Of a stretch of DNA of 64,000 nt, positions 30,567 to 41,071 are shown one piece after another. The position numbers were made by a program, and so were the translations under genes. The notes under the pieces were generated by a model. The model was not told the DNA's origin and searched no databases. It was given only the letters and a program-made list of their open reading frames with translations. How positions within the stretch are numbered: position 1 is the stretch's first letter; each line of letters starts with the position of its first letter. This DNA is from Caulobacteraceae bacterium (lineage in GTDB: Bacteria > Pseudomonadota > Alphaproteobacteria > Caulobacterales > Caulobacteraceae): assembly GCA_947452365.1 (NCBI GenBank), contig CANGCO010000003.1, forward strand, positions 23,737 to 87,736, written 5' to 3'.

Positions 30567-31754
30567 CTAAACCATTTCCAAAGCCATGGCCGTGGCCTCG
30601 CCGCCACCGATACAAAGACTGGCAATCCCGCGCTTGCCGTTGCTCGCCTGCAGCGCAGAGAGCAAGGTGGTTAGGATACGCGCACCGGAGGCCCCAATCG
30701 GATGACCAAGGGCGCAGGCGCCGCCATTGACGTTCACCTTGTCATGCGGAATGGCCAGGTCCTGCATGGCAATCATGGCGACAACGGCAAAGGCCTCGTT
30801 AATTTCATAGAGGTCGACATCATCGACCATCCAACCAGCCTTATCCAGCACCTTGCGAATGGCAGGGACAGGGGCGGTTGTGAATAAGCCCGGTTCATGT
30901 GCATGGGCGGCGTGAGCAACAATCTTGGCCACCACCTTCAAGCCCAAGCGCTCGGCAACCGAGGCCCGGGTCATGATCAGGGCCGCAGCGCCGTCTGAAA
31001 TCGAGCTGGAATTGGCCGCTGTCACGGTCCCGTCGCGACTAAAGGCAGGCTTTAGGGTCGGGATCTTGGCGAGATCGGCCTTGATTGGCGCCTCGTCCGT
31101 ATCGATGATCTCGACGCCCTTACGCGTAGTGACCTCAACAGCGACGATCTCGCGCTTAAAAGCGCCGCTTTCTACAGCGCGGCGCGCGCGGGTCAGGCTC
31201 TCGACCGCATAGGCGTCTTGGGCCGCGCGGGTAAATTGATAGGCACCCGCGGCTTCCTCTGCAAACACACCCATCAGCTTGCCGGGGCTATACGCATCCT
31301 CAAGCCCATCCAGATACATGCTGTCCGACACCACATCATGGCCAATGCGCGCGCCGGCGCGATGCTTGGCCAGCAAATAGGGCGCGCCGCTCATGCTCTC
31401 CATGCCGCCTGCGACAATAATGTCCGAGGTCCCGGCCGCCAGAGCATCATGCGCCATCATGGCCGCCTGCATGCCACTGCCACACATCTTATTGACTGTG
31501 GTGGCGGTGACGCTAAGCGGCAGGCCAGCGCCAAGCGCGGCCTGACGCGCCGGGGCCTGGCCTAGCCCAGCGGGCAGGACACAGCCCATAATAATCTGAT
31601 CGACCTGATCGCCTTGAAGGCCCGCACGCTCAAGCGCCGCCTTAACCACTGCAGCGCCGAGTGCCGTCGCCTTAACGCTCGACAGACTGCCCTGGAAGCT
31701 GCCCATAGGGGTGCGGGCATAGGCAGCAATGACGATGGGATCAGAAGCGGACAT
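30567..31754 (-). CDS. acetyl-CoA C-acetyltransferase (thiolase)
   Basis: NKMCGSGMQAAMMAHDAL, INEAFAVVAMIAM, NVNGGACALGHPIGASGARIL. Confidence 0.95.
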   Translation of the reverse strand: MSASDPIVIAAYARTPMGSFQGSLSSVKATALGAAVVKAALERAGLQGDQVDQIIMGCVLPAGLGQAPARQAALGAGLPLSVTATTVNKMCGSGMQAAMMAHDALAAGTSDIIVAGGMESMSGAPYLLAKHRAGARIGHDVVSDSMYLDGLEDAYSPGKLMGVFAEEAAGAYQFTRAAQDAYAVESLTRARRAVESGAFKREIVAVEVTTRKGVEIIDTDEAPIKADLAKIPTLKPAFSRDGTVTAANSSSISDGAAALIMTRASVAERLGLKVVAKIVAHAAHAHEPGLFTTAPVPAIRKVLDKAGWMVDDVDLYEINEAFAVVAMIAMQDLAIPHDKVNVNGGACALGHPIGASGARILTTLLSALQASNGKRGIASLCIGGGEATAMALEMV

Positions 31755-31781
31755 GTTTAGCTCCAAAACAAAAACTTAACT

Positions 31782-32978
31782 CTAGGGCCGATAGGCGGCG
31801 ATGGTCGAGGCGATGAAACCGCCGCCAAGCACCCGTTCGCCCTTGGTCGCCGGGTCATAAAGGACGCAGGCCTGGCCCGGCGCAACGCCTTCTTCAGGCT
31901 CATCAAACTGGACCTGGGCCTGCCCGTCGACCATGGCCAAATGGCCTGGCCGAGGCTCGCGCGTCGATCGCACGCGGGCCAATATAGCCTGGCCTTGCTG
32001 CGCGGCCTGCTCCAAACTGGCCTGGTCACCCAACCAGTTGGTTTCTTTTAAAATCAAGGCCGCAGTCAGCAGCGCCTCGCGCGGGCCGACAATGACCTGA
32101 CGACGATCCGCATCAATCTTGACGACGAACAGGGGCTCACCAACCGCAACCGCCAGGCCGCGCCTTTGACCCACTGTATAGCGGGTCACGCCCTCATGCT
32201 GGCCCAATACCCGGCCATCGATATGGACAATATCGCCCGGCACAGCGCCTTGGGGTCTGAGCTTATCGATCAAGGTCACATAGCGCCCCTCGGGCACAAA
32301 ACATATGTCCTGACTATCGGGCTTGTCGGCCACGGCCAGCCCCAGATTGGCCGCAATCGCCCGAACCTGTGGCTTGGGCAAGCCGCCCAAGGGAAAACGG
32401 ACAAAATCGAGCTGGTCTTGGGTGGTGGCAAACAGAAAATAGCTCTGGTCCCTGGCCAGATCGATCGCGCGCAACAGCTTGGCAGGCGCGCCCATAGCTT
32501 GCTCGCGACGCACATAATGGCCCGTTGCCATGGCGGCGGCACCAAGGTCTCTGGCCATGTCCAAAAGATCGCGAAACTTGACCGTCTGATTACAGCGAAT
32601 GCAGGGAATGGGGGTTTCGCCGCGCAGATAGGAATCGGCAAAATCTTCAATCACCGCCTGACGAAACCGGCTTTCATAATCGAGCACGTAATGGGCAATG
32701 CCCATGCGCTCGGCAGCGGTGCGGGCATCATGAATATCTTGCCCGGCGCAACAAGCGCCCTTTTTTTCGATAGCGACGCCATGGTCATAGAGCTGCAAGG
32801 TCACCCCGACCACGTCATAGCCCGCTTCCTTCAACAGGGCCGCCGCCACGGTAGAGTCAACGCCGCCCGACATGGCCACGACAATTCGCGTGCCCACAGG
32901 CAAACCAACGGCTTGCCGCGCGGCCTCGATTGCGCCCGAGGGGCTAGGCGCCTGAAGGGTTTGGTGGAGCATGACCAT
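31782..32978 (-). CDS. mnmA: tRNA-specific 2-thiouridylase
   Basis: [54 protein letters not shown]. Confidence 0.96.
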   Translation of the reverse strand: MVMLHQTLQAPSPSGAIEAARQAVGLPVGTRIVVAMSGGVDSTVAAALLKEAGYDVVGVTLQLYDHGVAIEKKGACCAGQDIHDARTAAERMGIAHYVLDYESRFRQAVIEDFADSYLRGETPIPCIRCNQTVKFRDLLDMARDLGAAAMATGHYVRREQAMGAPAKLLRAIDLARDQSYFLFATTQDQLDFVRFPLGGLPKPQVRAIAANLGLAVADKPDSQDICFVPEGRYVTLIDKLRPQGAVPGDIVHIDGRVLGQHEGVTRYTVGQRRGLAVAVGEPLFVVKIDADRRQVIVGPREALLTAALILKETNWLGDQASLEQAAQQGQAILARVRSTREPRPGHLAMVDGQAQVQFDEPEEGVAPGQACVLYDPATKGERVLGGGFIASTIAAYRP

Positions 32979-33044
32979 GCCTAAAATCCGATCTTGCGCC
33001 CTATCTAGCGTCTAAAGACCGGTTTGCCGAGGCCCCAGAACGCC

Positions 33045-33970
33045 CTAGCGCAAGAAGTTGAGCAAGGACGAGCTTTTCAGCGCGTTAAATACCTCGGTTG
33101 AGGCCTGGACCGCGGCCTGGGCGCGCTGAACCTTGGATATGGCCTCGGCCTCGTTCACATCGGACACATCGCCAATGACATTATCATAAAAGTCCCGGCG
33201 CTTGTTTTGCGTAGCGAGATTGGTTTGAACATTGGCATTGAGCTGACCATTGCGACCGACTTGGTTGGTCAGGTCGAGCCGGGCCGGGCCGCATCAAAAA
33301 TGGCGATTTGACTGGTGAGAAACGTTTTTTGCGCAACGGTCAAGGGATCGGAGAAATCTCCATTCGCATTGACATAGTCCTGAATATTTTTGAAAGCCGT
33401 CATAATCCCGGTGCCAAGATCGCTCGCTAAAAAGCCGACCTTAATTGTCGAGGCACCATCAAATTGGCTGGTCTGGGCAAGGTCGTCGTTTTGAAAGACA
33501 CTCGGGACCGTTACGGCACCAAGATCAGCAAGATTGGTGACATTGACCGGTTTGGTATCAAATTTTGAACCTGAAAACAGGTATCGGCCTTCGTGCTGAC
33601 CGTTCAAGGCCGCAACAAGGTTTCCAAACTGGATCTGCAATTCCGGCAACAGGTTTATACCGGATGCCAAACCGACAGCGCTCAGCACGGACTGCTTGGC
33701 GGCCGAAACTGCATCCAGCGCCTTGGTCATATACAAGTCTTGTGCATCCAGTTGGCGGCCAAGATCTTCAAGCACGGATATGGAGGACTCGGTCTTGGCG
33801 CGGGCGGTATTATTGGCCGCAAGCGTCTGGGCCTTGCCGCCATAACCCGCCAGGTCCGCGGCGATCTTTCCGGTCGTGACCTGATTTTGAGCCGTCACCT
33901 GGTCGACCAGCTTGGTCATGATGGCGGTCGTCACACCCGTATAGCTATTGGCTGTACCTATCCGGACCAT
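33045..33970 (-). pseudogene. flgL: flagellar hook-associated protein FlgL, interrupted by a frameshift near 33267-33285
   Basis: ORF 33269-33970 encodes the N-terminal part ending ...IAIFDAARPGST*; the adjacent frame encodes LDLTNQVGRNGQLNANVQTNLATQNKRRDFYDNVIGDVSDVNEAEAISKVQRAQAAVQASTEVFNALKSSSLLNFLR*, a typical flagellin-family C-terminus. Confidence 0.8.
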
Positions 33971-33973
33971 GAC

Positions 33974-36094
33974 CTAGCCTCCGACCATGTTTAGAAGAAT
34001 ATCGTAAATGTCTCTCGCCGCCGTTACCAAGCGGGCAGAGGCATTATAGGACTGTTGATAGGTGGTGAGCTTAGCAAGCTCTTCGTCGCGATTAACATCT
34101 TCTTCTGATGAACGACGATTTTCCACCTCGGTCGCGACAGACTGCGCACGGGTTTGATCGCCCTGGGCCAAGGTCGCGCGTTGGGCCAAGGCCCCTGCGA
34201 CTTGAGCTGCATATTGACTAACCGACTTTAGACCGCCCAAAATATTCCCGGCCGGATCAAAACTGACCGCGTTGCTGCTTGAATTGGCAAGGGTCTGAGC
34301 CCCGCGTCCATCGCCTATTCTGAGATTGGCCTGACCGGCCGCGGGCGCAAGATCAAGCTTGGCCAGGGCCAGCTTACCAGGATCGGCCGCAATATCGCTC
34401 CGGATCGAATAGCCAAACAGGCGCGATGCGCGCTGATTGTCACCAATGCCAAACAACTGGCTGATCGATGGGCTGCCCGTACCGCGCGTGGTGGTATCTG
34501 CCTGTACTGAAATAGTGACGGCGGCGGGGCCAAGAGGGGTAAAACGCAATCGGCCAACGGCATCCAAGGCATAGGTGCCATATTTGCCAACGCCAGTATT
34601 GGGATCATTCATCGCCGTCAAGAGATCAGCCATAGAGGTCCCTGAGGGAGTGGTGATGTTAACATCAGCCAAGGTCTGACCATTGGGATCGCTTAAGCGC
34701 AGGCTCAGTACCTTGCCGGGGGTAAATCCCGGGTCACTGGCATTGGTCAGGCCGGTATCATAGGTCGATATGCCACTAGACTGGACCAGGTCATTGAGTC
34801 CGAAAAACTGGCTAAAGCCCTTACCGGCCTTGGTCGCGGGCGTCGTGGCGTCATCCGCGATTGCTATGCCCTTGCCCGCCGCTGCCGACAAGGACAGGGC
34901 ATTATTGACAAAACTCGCTGTTGCGTCTGTACCGAGGGCCGTATTCAAGGTCGCTAAAAAGTTAGCCGGAGTAAAGCTTGTTGGTGCACCGGCACCAACC
35001 GTGATCGTTCCCGCTGTAAAATCGATCTTGACCGACTTGGCGATGAGATTGGTGCTGTTGCTCAAGACCGCAATCGTCGTGGACCCGGTAAATCCAGCAA
35101 TCCCAGAGGTCAGGTCCAGACCGGTATTGCGGCCGGTCAAGGTTTGAAGCGCAGGCACTGCCGAGGCGGCATTATGAGCCCGATTGAGCTCTTCCGTCGC
35201 ATGACTGACCAACTCACCGAGCTGGTTCATAATGGTTGGCAGTTCCTTGTCGCGCAATTGCAGCAGGCCAACCATCTCACCACTGACCATCCGGTCCACT
35301 AAGGGCTTGGTCGTGCCGCCCGGTTCGGTGACTGTGATTTCCCCAAACCCATTGCCCTTGGGCCCATAAGACAGGCTCGCTGGCCCGTTTAGGGCCACTA
35401 GGTTTAGCGAGTCCCCGCCCAGAATACTAACCCCACCGTTTGGCAAGCTGGACACCCGAATATCCATCAATGAGGACAGGGTCTTGATTAAGGCTCCCTG
35501 GGCATTAATCGCCCCGGTCGCGTCGCCATTGGCAGTCCCGGCGCTGCGAATTTCCGCGTTTAGCTTATCAATACCGGCCAAAAGCCCATTTATGGTTTCA
35601 ACATTGGACTTAAGCTGGGCGTCCGCATCAGACTGAATGGCTTGAAGCGAGGTATAGATAGAGCGGCTCTCATTTAGAAAATTAGTAATGTCCGTTACCG
35701 CTCCGGACTTTTTCAATCCGTCAGTCGGGTTCGCCGCTAGGCTATTGAAATCGGCATAGATCCCGTCGAGCTGTTTGAAATAGTTTTGGTCAGCGGTTGG
35801 GTCGCCAAACAGGGCTTGTGCCCGATCGAGCAGGTCAGAGCCAATCTTGGCCTTGCCCAGATCGGCCGCCGCGCCATAGCCAGCGGCTTGGAGAAACGCA
35901 TTTGCGGCCCTGCGGATGCGGGCAATATCAACGCCGGCACCGACACCGTTGGTTTGACTAGCCGTCTGGTCGGCAAGCTTGCGGACATAGCCGGGCGTAT
36001 CGACATTAGCGATATTGTCGGCAACCACCCTCATATTGGTCTGGGCCGCATTCAGTCCCGAGTTTGCGATATTGAGGATGGAATTGATCGACAT
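33974..36094 (-). CDS. flgK: flagellar hook-associated protein FlgK
   Basis: MSINSILNIANSGLNAAQTNMRVVADNIANVDTPGYVRK and C-terminal EELAKLTTYQQSYNASARLVTAARDIYDILLNMV. Confidence 0.92.
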   Translation of the reverse strand: MSINSILNIANSGLNAAQTNMRVVADNIANVDTPGYVRKLADQTASQTNGVGAGVDIARIRRAANAFLQAAGYGAAADLGKAKIGSDLLDRAQALFGDPTADQNYFKQLDGIYADFNSLAANPTDGLKKSGAVTDITNFLNESRSIYTSLQAIQSDADAQLKSNVETINGLLAGIDKLNAEIRSAGTANGDATGAINAQGALIKTLSSLMDIRVSSLPNGGVSILGGDSLNLVALNGPASLSYGPKGNGFGEITVTEPGGTTKPLVDRMVSGEMVGLLQLRDKELPTIMNQLGELVSHATEELNRAHNAASAVPALQTLTGRNTGLDLTSGIAGFTGSTTIAVLSNSTNLIAKSVKIDFTAGTITVGAGAPTSFTPANFLATLNTALGTDATASFVNNALSLSAAAGKGIAIADDATTPATKAGKGFSQFFGLNDLVQSSGISTYDTGLTNASDPGFTPGKVLSLRLSDPNGQTLADVNITTPSGTSMADLLTAMNDPNTGVGKYGTYALDAVGRLRFTPLGPAAVTISVQADTTTRGTGSPSISQLFGIGDNQRASRLFGYSIRSDIAADPGKLALAKLDLAPAAGQANLRIGDGRGAQTLANSSSNAVSFDPAGNILGGLKSVSQYAAQVAGALAQRATLAQGDQTRAQSVATEVENRRSSEEDVNRDEELAKLTTYQQSYNASARLVTAARDIYDILLNMVGG

Positions 36095-36273
36095 CAGCAG
36101 GTCTCCCAAAGCCACGGGGTGATTTTTGCATGGGTCGGCATTTTTTGCCGCCCAAAGGGCGCTTGAGCGGTCAAGATTTCAATGGCCATACAGTTTAACA
36201 TTCTGATTAAACTCATGCTTTCAAAACCCCGAGCTTGATCCAGTCCTTCGGACTTTAAAGGCAATCTTGCTCA

Positions 36274-36289
36274 AGCAAGGGCCATGCCA
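36274..36289 (-). promoter_or_regulatory. sigma54-type promoter TGGCATGGCCCTTGCT upstream of flgK-flgL
   Basis: Minus-strand GG-N10-GC with TGGCAYG-N4-TTGCW consensus fully matched. Confidence 0.65.
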
Positions 36290-36448
36290 AAATCGCCATG
36301 CCCCGGGCGCTAAGCCTGAACAGCAAGGGCCTATTCGGAACGCCGCACCGGCAAGAAACGATCGGGCGGCAAAATCGCGCCAGCAACCAAAAGTTCTGAA
36401 CAATAAATTTATACAATTAAATCAATGAATTAGCGGAACGACCGGACT

Positions 36449-36464
36449 TGGCCTAATCCTTGCT
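36449..36464 (+). promoter_or_regulatory. sigma54-type promoter TGGCCTAATCCTTGCT upstream of fliK-flgD-flgE
   Basis: GG(36450-36451)-N10-GC(36462-36463); about 80 bp before the fliK start. Confidence 0.6.
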
Positions 36465-36541
36465 TGTTATCGGCCGAGCGAGAGAAAACCGTTTCTAACG
36501 CTCCAAACGGAAATCCTTCGGCCTGTGAGCCCGGCTAGATT

Positions 36542-38734
36542 ATGCAAACGGCGAGTAACCTTCTCAGTGCCATCAGTATAGGCACACCTGGCAATCCGCC
36601 CCCTGGCTCGAATTCCGGTGGCGTGAGCGTTAGTGCCACTGACGGACTAGGGCCGCTCGGTGAGGGCGAACCTTCTAGCCCGGCCACGTTTCGTTTTTCG
36701 GACCTATTGGCAGAAGCCTTAGTGCCCGCTCAAACAGACGGACCAGCGGTGCCGTTTCCTGCGCTTGCGACCGCCAGTCCGGCTATTGCCGCGAACCTGA
36801 CAAACAAGCTAAGCGCTTCGATCGCGGCTGGAACCCCCATTTCGGCTCTGGTTCAAGCCCCGGCCCCAGCCGTAACCGGTGACCAAGACGAGGCCGCCGC
36901 TTCAGATGCCTTGATCTCGCCAGGACCAGAATTGGACGAACCCGAAGAGCCTAGGCTCGCCAAGACAGACACAGCCAAACAGCCAGTTCTGCCTGAGGAT
37001 GTCGTCCAGACGCAAATCGCACTGCCGGTCATGTCCATGGTCGCGATGGTCGCCGCTGCGCCCCCGGCCTCTCAGTCACCCACAGCCGATCCTGCAGTCG
37101 CCAGCCCTGCCGCTCCGGCACCGAACGCGCCCTTACCGCCGCTTAGCCCAGACCTTTCGCCTAGGGCAGACGCGGCAAACATCGCAGCGCTTGCAGACGA
37201 CACGGCCCCCCCTGTGGCAGCGGCCTCTGCGCCCGCGACAAGCTTGGCCGCCCAGATCTCGGCCGACAAACTAACCAAGGCAGTCGCGCCGCCGGTCGCA
37301 AATCCGGCGCAGAATGCGCAAACCCAAAACCTGACGCCCGAACCCAGTATTGGCTCCGAACTCTCCACTCAGCCTGCCACATCAGCCCAGCCAATCCTTG
37401 CTTTGGCTGCCCAGGTTGCTCCGCCCGATGGTCCGGTAGAATTGGCGCCTGAGCCGTTCAATTTGGCGCAGCCATCCGCCGCAGCACCCAGCAATGCGTC
37501 GTCGCCTTTACCCAAGAGCACCGTCGAGGCCCAGCCCCTGCCTCAGACCCTTGGCGACTTGATGGCCAAACTCAATATAGATCCGGCTATGCCGCTGGCG
37601 GTTGCTGCGACCACCAAGCCCGTCATTGAGCCGCCCATCAGCACCCAGCCGGCGACCAATATGCCATTGCGCGAGGCCCTAGCCGCAAACCCAAGCCATA
37701 CGGAGCTTGATATACCCCCAGCCCCACCGGCAATAGCCGAGGACGGCATAATCGCGCTCACCAATCCGGTTGAAGCGGTCGCTGGCACCAAGCCTGCACA
37801 GGCACAAGCGCTCGCGTCAGAAACGCCTCTGGCCGCGCCGGTCACTGCCGCCAAGGCCCCAGAAACGGTACCCAAGCCCAACCTAGCGCCTGTCGCCGAA
37901 AATCTTGCCGTGCAACCGCCTATGGCGACCGGTCTAGAGGCCGCCGATAGCGACCAGGCCAGCGCCGTCAACGCCCCGGTCTCGCCAGAGCCGGTGCGGC
38001 AGGCACAGGCGGTAAGGCCAGCGCCAGGGCCGGTTCGGACAGCAGACAATGCTGACCTGCCAGCGACGCAACCGGCGGCCCCAACAAACCTAGCGGGTGA
38101 GCAAGGTCAGGCCAGTCTGGAACAAGATGCCCAGGGCCAGGGCGGTCAGGCGGGCGAGGCACCACGCCTATCGGCCAAGACCGAGACGGCAGCCACCGAT
38201 CTCGAAACCGAGGCCAGGGACGCACCCGTGATCCAACCCCTGGCTGCCACGAGCCAAGCCCAGGCCGCGAGCTCGGATCGCCAAGCGACGGCGACGGCTC
38301 AGACTGTCCCCATGCTGGCAAACGAAATTCTTCGCAAATCTGGTGGGCGATCAGCGCAATTTGATATCAGCCTGACCCCCGAAGGCCTGGGCAAGGTCGA
38401 TGTCCAGATCTCTATTAATCCAAAGGGCGAACTTACCGCCTCAATGGTGTTTGACACGCCCCAGGCCGCCGCCGAATTGCGCGGACGTGCAGCCGAGTTG
38501 CAAAAAAGCCTTGAGCAGGCGGGATTCCAGGTCTCGCAAAATGGACTGAATTTTAGCGATACCAGCCGTCAGGGCTTTGGCTCAGCCCAGCAGCAGGCCC
38601 AGCATAATCAACGCCAAGGCCCAGATCACACACGGGCCTTTACGGAGGCCAGTGACACAGCTGCGCTTACCGATCTCGCGGTCGCCAAGGCCTATACCCC
38701 CTCAAACTCCCGCAGCATTGATGTGAGGATCTAG
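36542..38734 (+). CDS. fliK: flagellar hook-length control protein FliK
   Basis: Long Pro/Ala-rich protein with C-terminal SAQFDISLTPEGLGKVDVQISINPKGELTASMVFDTPQAAAELRGRAAELQKSLEQAGF. Confidence 0.85.
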   Translation: MQTASNLLSAISIGTPGNPPPGSNSGGVSVSATDGLGPLGEGEPSSPATFRFSDLLAEALVPAQTDGPAVPFPALATASPAIAANLTNKLSASIAAGTPISALVQAPAPAVTGDQDEAAASDALISPGPELDEPEEPRLAKTDTAKQPVLPEDVVQTQIALPVMSMVAMVAAAPPASQSPTADPAVASPAAPAPNAPLPPLSPDLSPRADAANIAALADDTAPPVAAASAPATSLAAQISADKLTKAVAPPVANPAQNAQTQNLTPEPSIGSELSTQPATSAQPILALAAQVAPPDGPVELAPEPFNLAQPSAAAPSNASSPLPKSTVEAQPLPQTLGDLMAKLNIDPAMPLAVAATTKPVIEPPISTQPATNMPLREALAANPSHTELDIPPAPPAIAEDGIIALTNPVEAVAGTKPAQAQALASETPLAAPVTAAKAPETVPKPNLAPVAENLAVQPPMATGLEAADSDQASAVNAPVSPEPVRQAQAVRPAPGPVRTADNADLPATQPAAPTNLAGEQGQASLEQDAQGQGGQAGEAPRLSAKTETAATDLETEARDAPVIQPLAATSQAQAASSDRQATATAQTVPMLANEILRKSGGRSAQFDISLTPEGLGKVDVQISINPKGELTASMVFDTPQAAAELRGRAAELQKSLEQAGFQVSQNGLNFSDTSRQGFGSAQQQAQHNQRQGPDHTRAFTEASDTAALTDLAVAKAYTPSNSRSIDVRI

Positions 38735-38737
38735 ACC

Positions 38738-39436
38738 ATGGTTACAACCCCAACCGCCACAAACCCGGCCGCAGCTGCGGCAACAAATCCCGGTACGGCA
38801 GCGGCAACGACAACAATCAATAACAGCCGCGACAAGCTGGTGACCAATTACCAGACCTTCCTGACCCTTTTGACCACACAGCTGAAAAATCAGGACCCGA
38901 CCAAGCCGCTGGATAATAACGAATTTACCCAGCAGCTAACCCAAATGAGCGGGGTCGAGCAGCAACTCTTGTCCAATGAATTGCTCACCAAACTGGTCAA
39001 TCAAGGTTCAGAATCGATCGGTTCCGCCGTCAATCTGATCGGCAAGGTCGCAACCGTGAATACCAATTCCAACATGCTGCAGTCGGGCAAGGCCGATTGG
39101 CGCTATGACCTGCCCGCCGGGATCACATCCGCCAGTATAGAGATCAAGAGCACCAATGGTGCCATCGTCTATAGCGGCGCGATTACCGACCTTACGTCTG
39201 GACGAAAGACCTATAGCTGGAACGGGGTCACCAATACCGGGACAACCCTACCCGCAGGCGGTCCTTATACCGCCACCATCACGACCAACAATTCCAGTAA
39301 TATTAGCGCTAAAATAACGCCATTTATTCAGGGCCTCGTCACTGGCGTTGAGAATGTGAACGGCTCTGTCCTGCTGTCGCTCGGCACAAATAAGGTGCCC
39401 TCGTCGGGCGTCATCGGCGTGGCCAACGACTCCTAA
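38738..39436 (+). CDS. flgD: flagellar hook assembly protein FlgD
   Basis: YQTFLTLLTTQLKNQDPTKPLDNNEFTQQLTQMSGVEQQL. Confidence 0.92.
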   Translation: MVTTPTATNPAAAAATNPGTAAATTTINNSRDKLVTNYQTFLTLLTTQLKNQDPTKPLDNNEFTQQLTQMSGVEQQLLSNELLTKLVNQGSESIGSAVNLIGKVATVNTNSNMLQSGKADWRYDLPAGITSASIEIKSTNGAIVYSGAITDLTSGRKTYSWNGVTNTGTTLPAGGPYTATITTNNSSNISAKITPFIQGLVTGVENVNGSVLLSLGTNKVPSSGVIGVANDS

Positions 39437-39527
39437 ACCCGTCGGCTCGGATTTGTTTCCAAGACTGCCGAATGATCAAACCAGGTCCCAATTTAATGAT
39501 CGGACCTCATCTAGAAGGAAGTAAATT

Positions 39528-40907
39528 ATGGGTATTGGTTCATCCCTGCTTATTGGCGTCTCGGGCTTAACCTCCAATGCTGAGGCCATGTCCACCATTT
39601 CCAACAATATCGCGAATGTGAACACGACGGCCTATAAGAAAAATGGCACCTCGTTTCAACAACTGGTCGCAGGCAAGACCGCCGACGGGGCAACCGGTGC
39701 CTTTAACGGTACCGGAGTCGTTAACAAGATTCGCCAATTCATATCTCAGGCTGGCACACTTCAAAGAACAAACCAGCCCACCGACCTTGCCGTGGCTGGC
39801 AACGGATTCTTTGTCGTCGCGGACAAAAGTACCGGCCTGACGCCTACCGATGTGCGTTCCTTCACGCGCCTTGGGGATTTTCAAGCCGACCCGGCTGGAT
39901 ATCTGAAGAATAGTAACGGCCAATATCTATTGGGTTGGCCCCAGGATACGCTGGGCAATATCGATTATGATATTTCCGACCTTAACAAGCTGGTACCGAT
40001 CAAGGTCACAGGTCTGTCGGGCATTGCAGTTCGCAGCACCTCAGTCAGCGTCGGTGCCAATATCAATGACGCCACGCCGATATCGGCCGGGGCAGCAACC
40101 TATAATGCGACCACAAAAAGCATGGCCCAATATGCAAGTGACCCAACGACAGGGACCAAGCCGGACTTCGAAATCAGTATTCCGGTCATTGATTCAAAAG
40201 GAAACACCCGCAGTCTGACCCTGTCAGTTTTGAAAAAAGGCGCGAATGAATGGTATGCCGAAATACGAGGAAAAGACGCCGAACTGGCTGGTGATAATAG
40301 CGGACTAATCACGTCTGGCCTGCTCAAATTCACATCCGACGGCACATTGGATGCCGCCAATTCAACCCTGTTTGGCGCCGCTGGCACAAGACAATTGACC
40401 ATTGGCGCCTCAAGCGACACGACTGGAATCCGTTGGGCAACCGATCTTGGCGTGGACAGCCTGACCCTTGACTTTAACCTCGCCACCGCATTTCGCCAAA
40501 ACGCCGGCGTGACCCAGGTTACCAATGTCACGACAGACGGCAAGGCCACCGGTAATCTGCAAGAAATTTCGGTAGATTCTTCGGGAACCGTATCGGCGGT
40601 GTTTAATAATGGGGCGGTTGTCGGCCTATCGACCATTGCCTTGGCGACCTTCAATAATTCGGACGGTTTGAGTGTTTCAACGGGCGGCTCGCTGAACCAG
40701 ACTTTTGACAGCGGCAATTTCAACCTCAAGGTTCCGGGCCTGGGCGGTGCTGGCATAGTTGCCAGTCGCCAATTGGAAGCCTCGAATGTTGACCTGACCA
40801 GCGAGTTTACGGGCCTGATCACCACCCAGCGCGCCTATTCCGCCTCGTCAAAGATCATAACCACCGCCGACCAGATGTTGGACGAGTTGATTAGTATCAA
40901 GCGGTAA
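39528..40907 (+). CDS. flgE: flagellar hook protein FlgE
   Basis: N-terminal GVSGLTSNAEAMSTISNNIANVNTTAYKK and C-terminal SNVDLTSEFTGLITTQRAYSASSKIITTADQMLDELISIKR. Confidence 0.93.
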   Translation: MGIGSSLLIGVSGLTSNAEAMSTISNNIANVNTTAYKKNGTSFQQLVAGKTADGATGAFNGTGVVNKIRQFISQAGTLQRTNQPTDLAVAGNGFFVVADKSTGLTPTDVRSFTRLGDFQADPAGYLKNSNGQYLLGWPQDTLGNIDYDISDLNKLVPIKVTGLSGIAVRSTSVSVGANINDATPISAGAATYNATTKSMAQYASDPTTGTKPDFEISIPVIDSKGNTRSLTLSVLKKGANEWYAEIRGKDAELAGDNSGLITSGLLKFTSDGTLDAANSTLFGAAGTRQLTIGASSDTTGIRWATDLGVDSLTLDFNLATAFRQNAGVTQVTNVTTDGKATGNLQEISVDSSGTVSAVFNNGAVVGLSTIALATFNNSDGLSVSTGGSLNQTFDSGNFNLKVPGLGGAGIVASRQLEASNVDLTSEFTGLITTQRAYSASSKIITTADQMLDELISIKR

Positions 40908-41071
40908 AACTGCCCTAGGACCATGACCTGTTTTTACAGCATCTCAAGGGTCAAAGCATGCCGCCAAAGGGGCTACAAGTTAAGGAAGTTTTTACTATGT
41001 TACTTAAGCCGGTATTATTTCAGCTGGTCTAACGTCTAACTCAATGTTGGTGATGAGAAGGGCGAAGAGCC

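Noticed and set aside
33267-33290. Programmed ribosomal frameshift in flgL
   Set aside because: No classical slippery heptamer or obvious stimulatory stem at the break; a simple 1-nt deletion or sequencing error is more economical
36195-36210. TTAA-N8-TTAA as a CtrA box in the flagellar intergenic region
   Set aside because: Spacing is 8 rather than 7; noted only as an inverted repeat GTTTAA/TTAAAC
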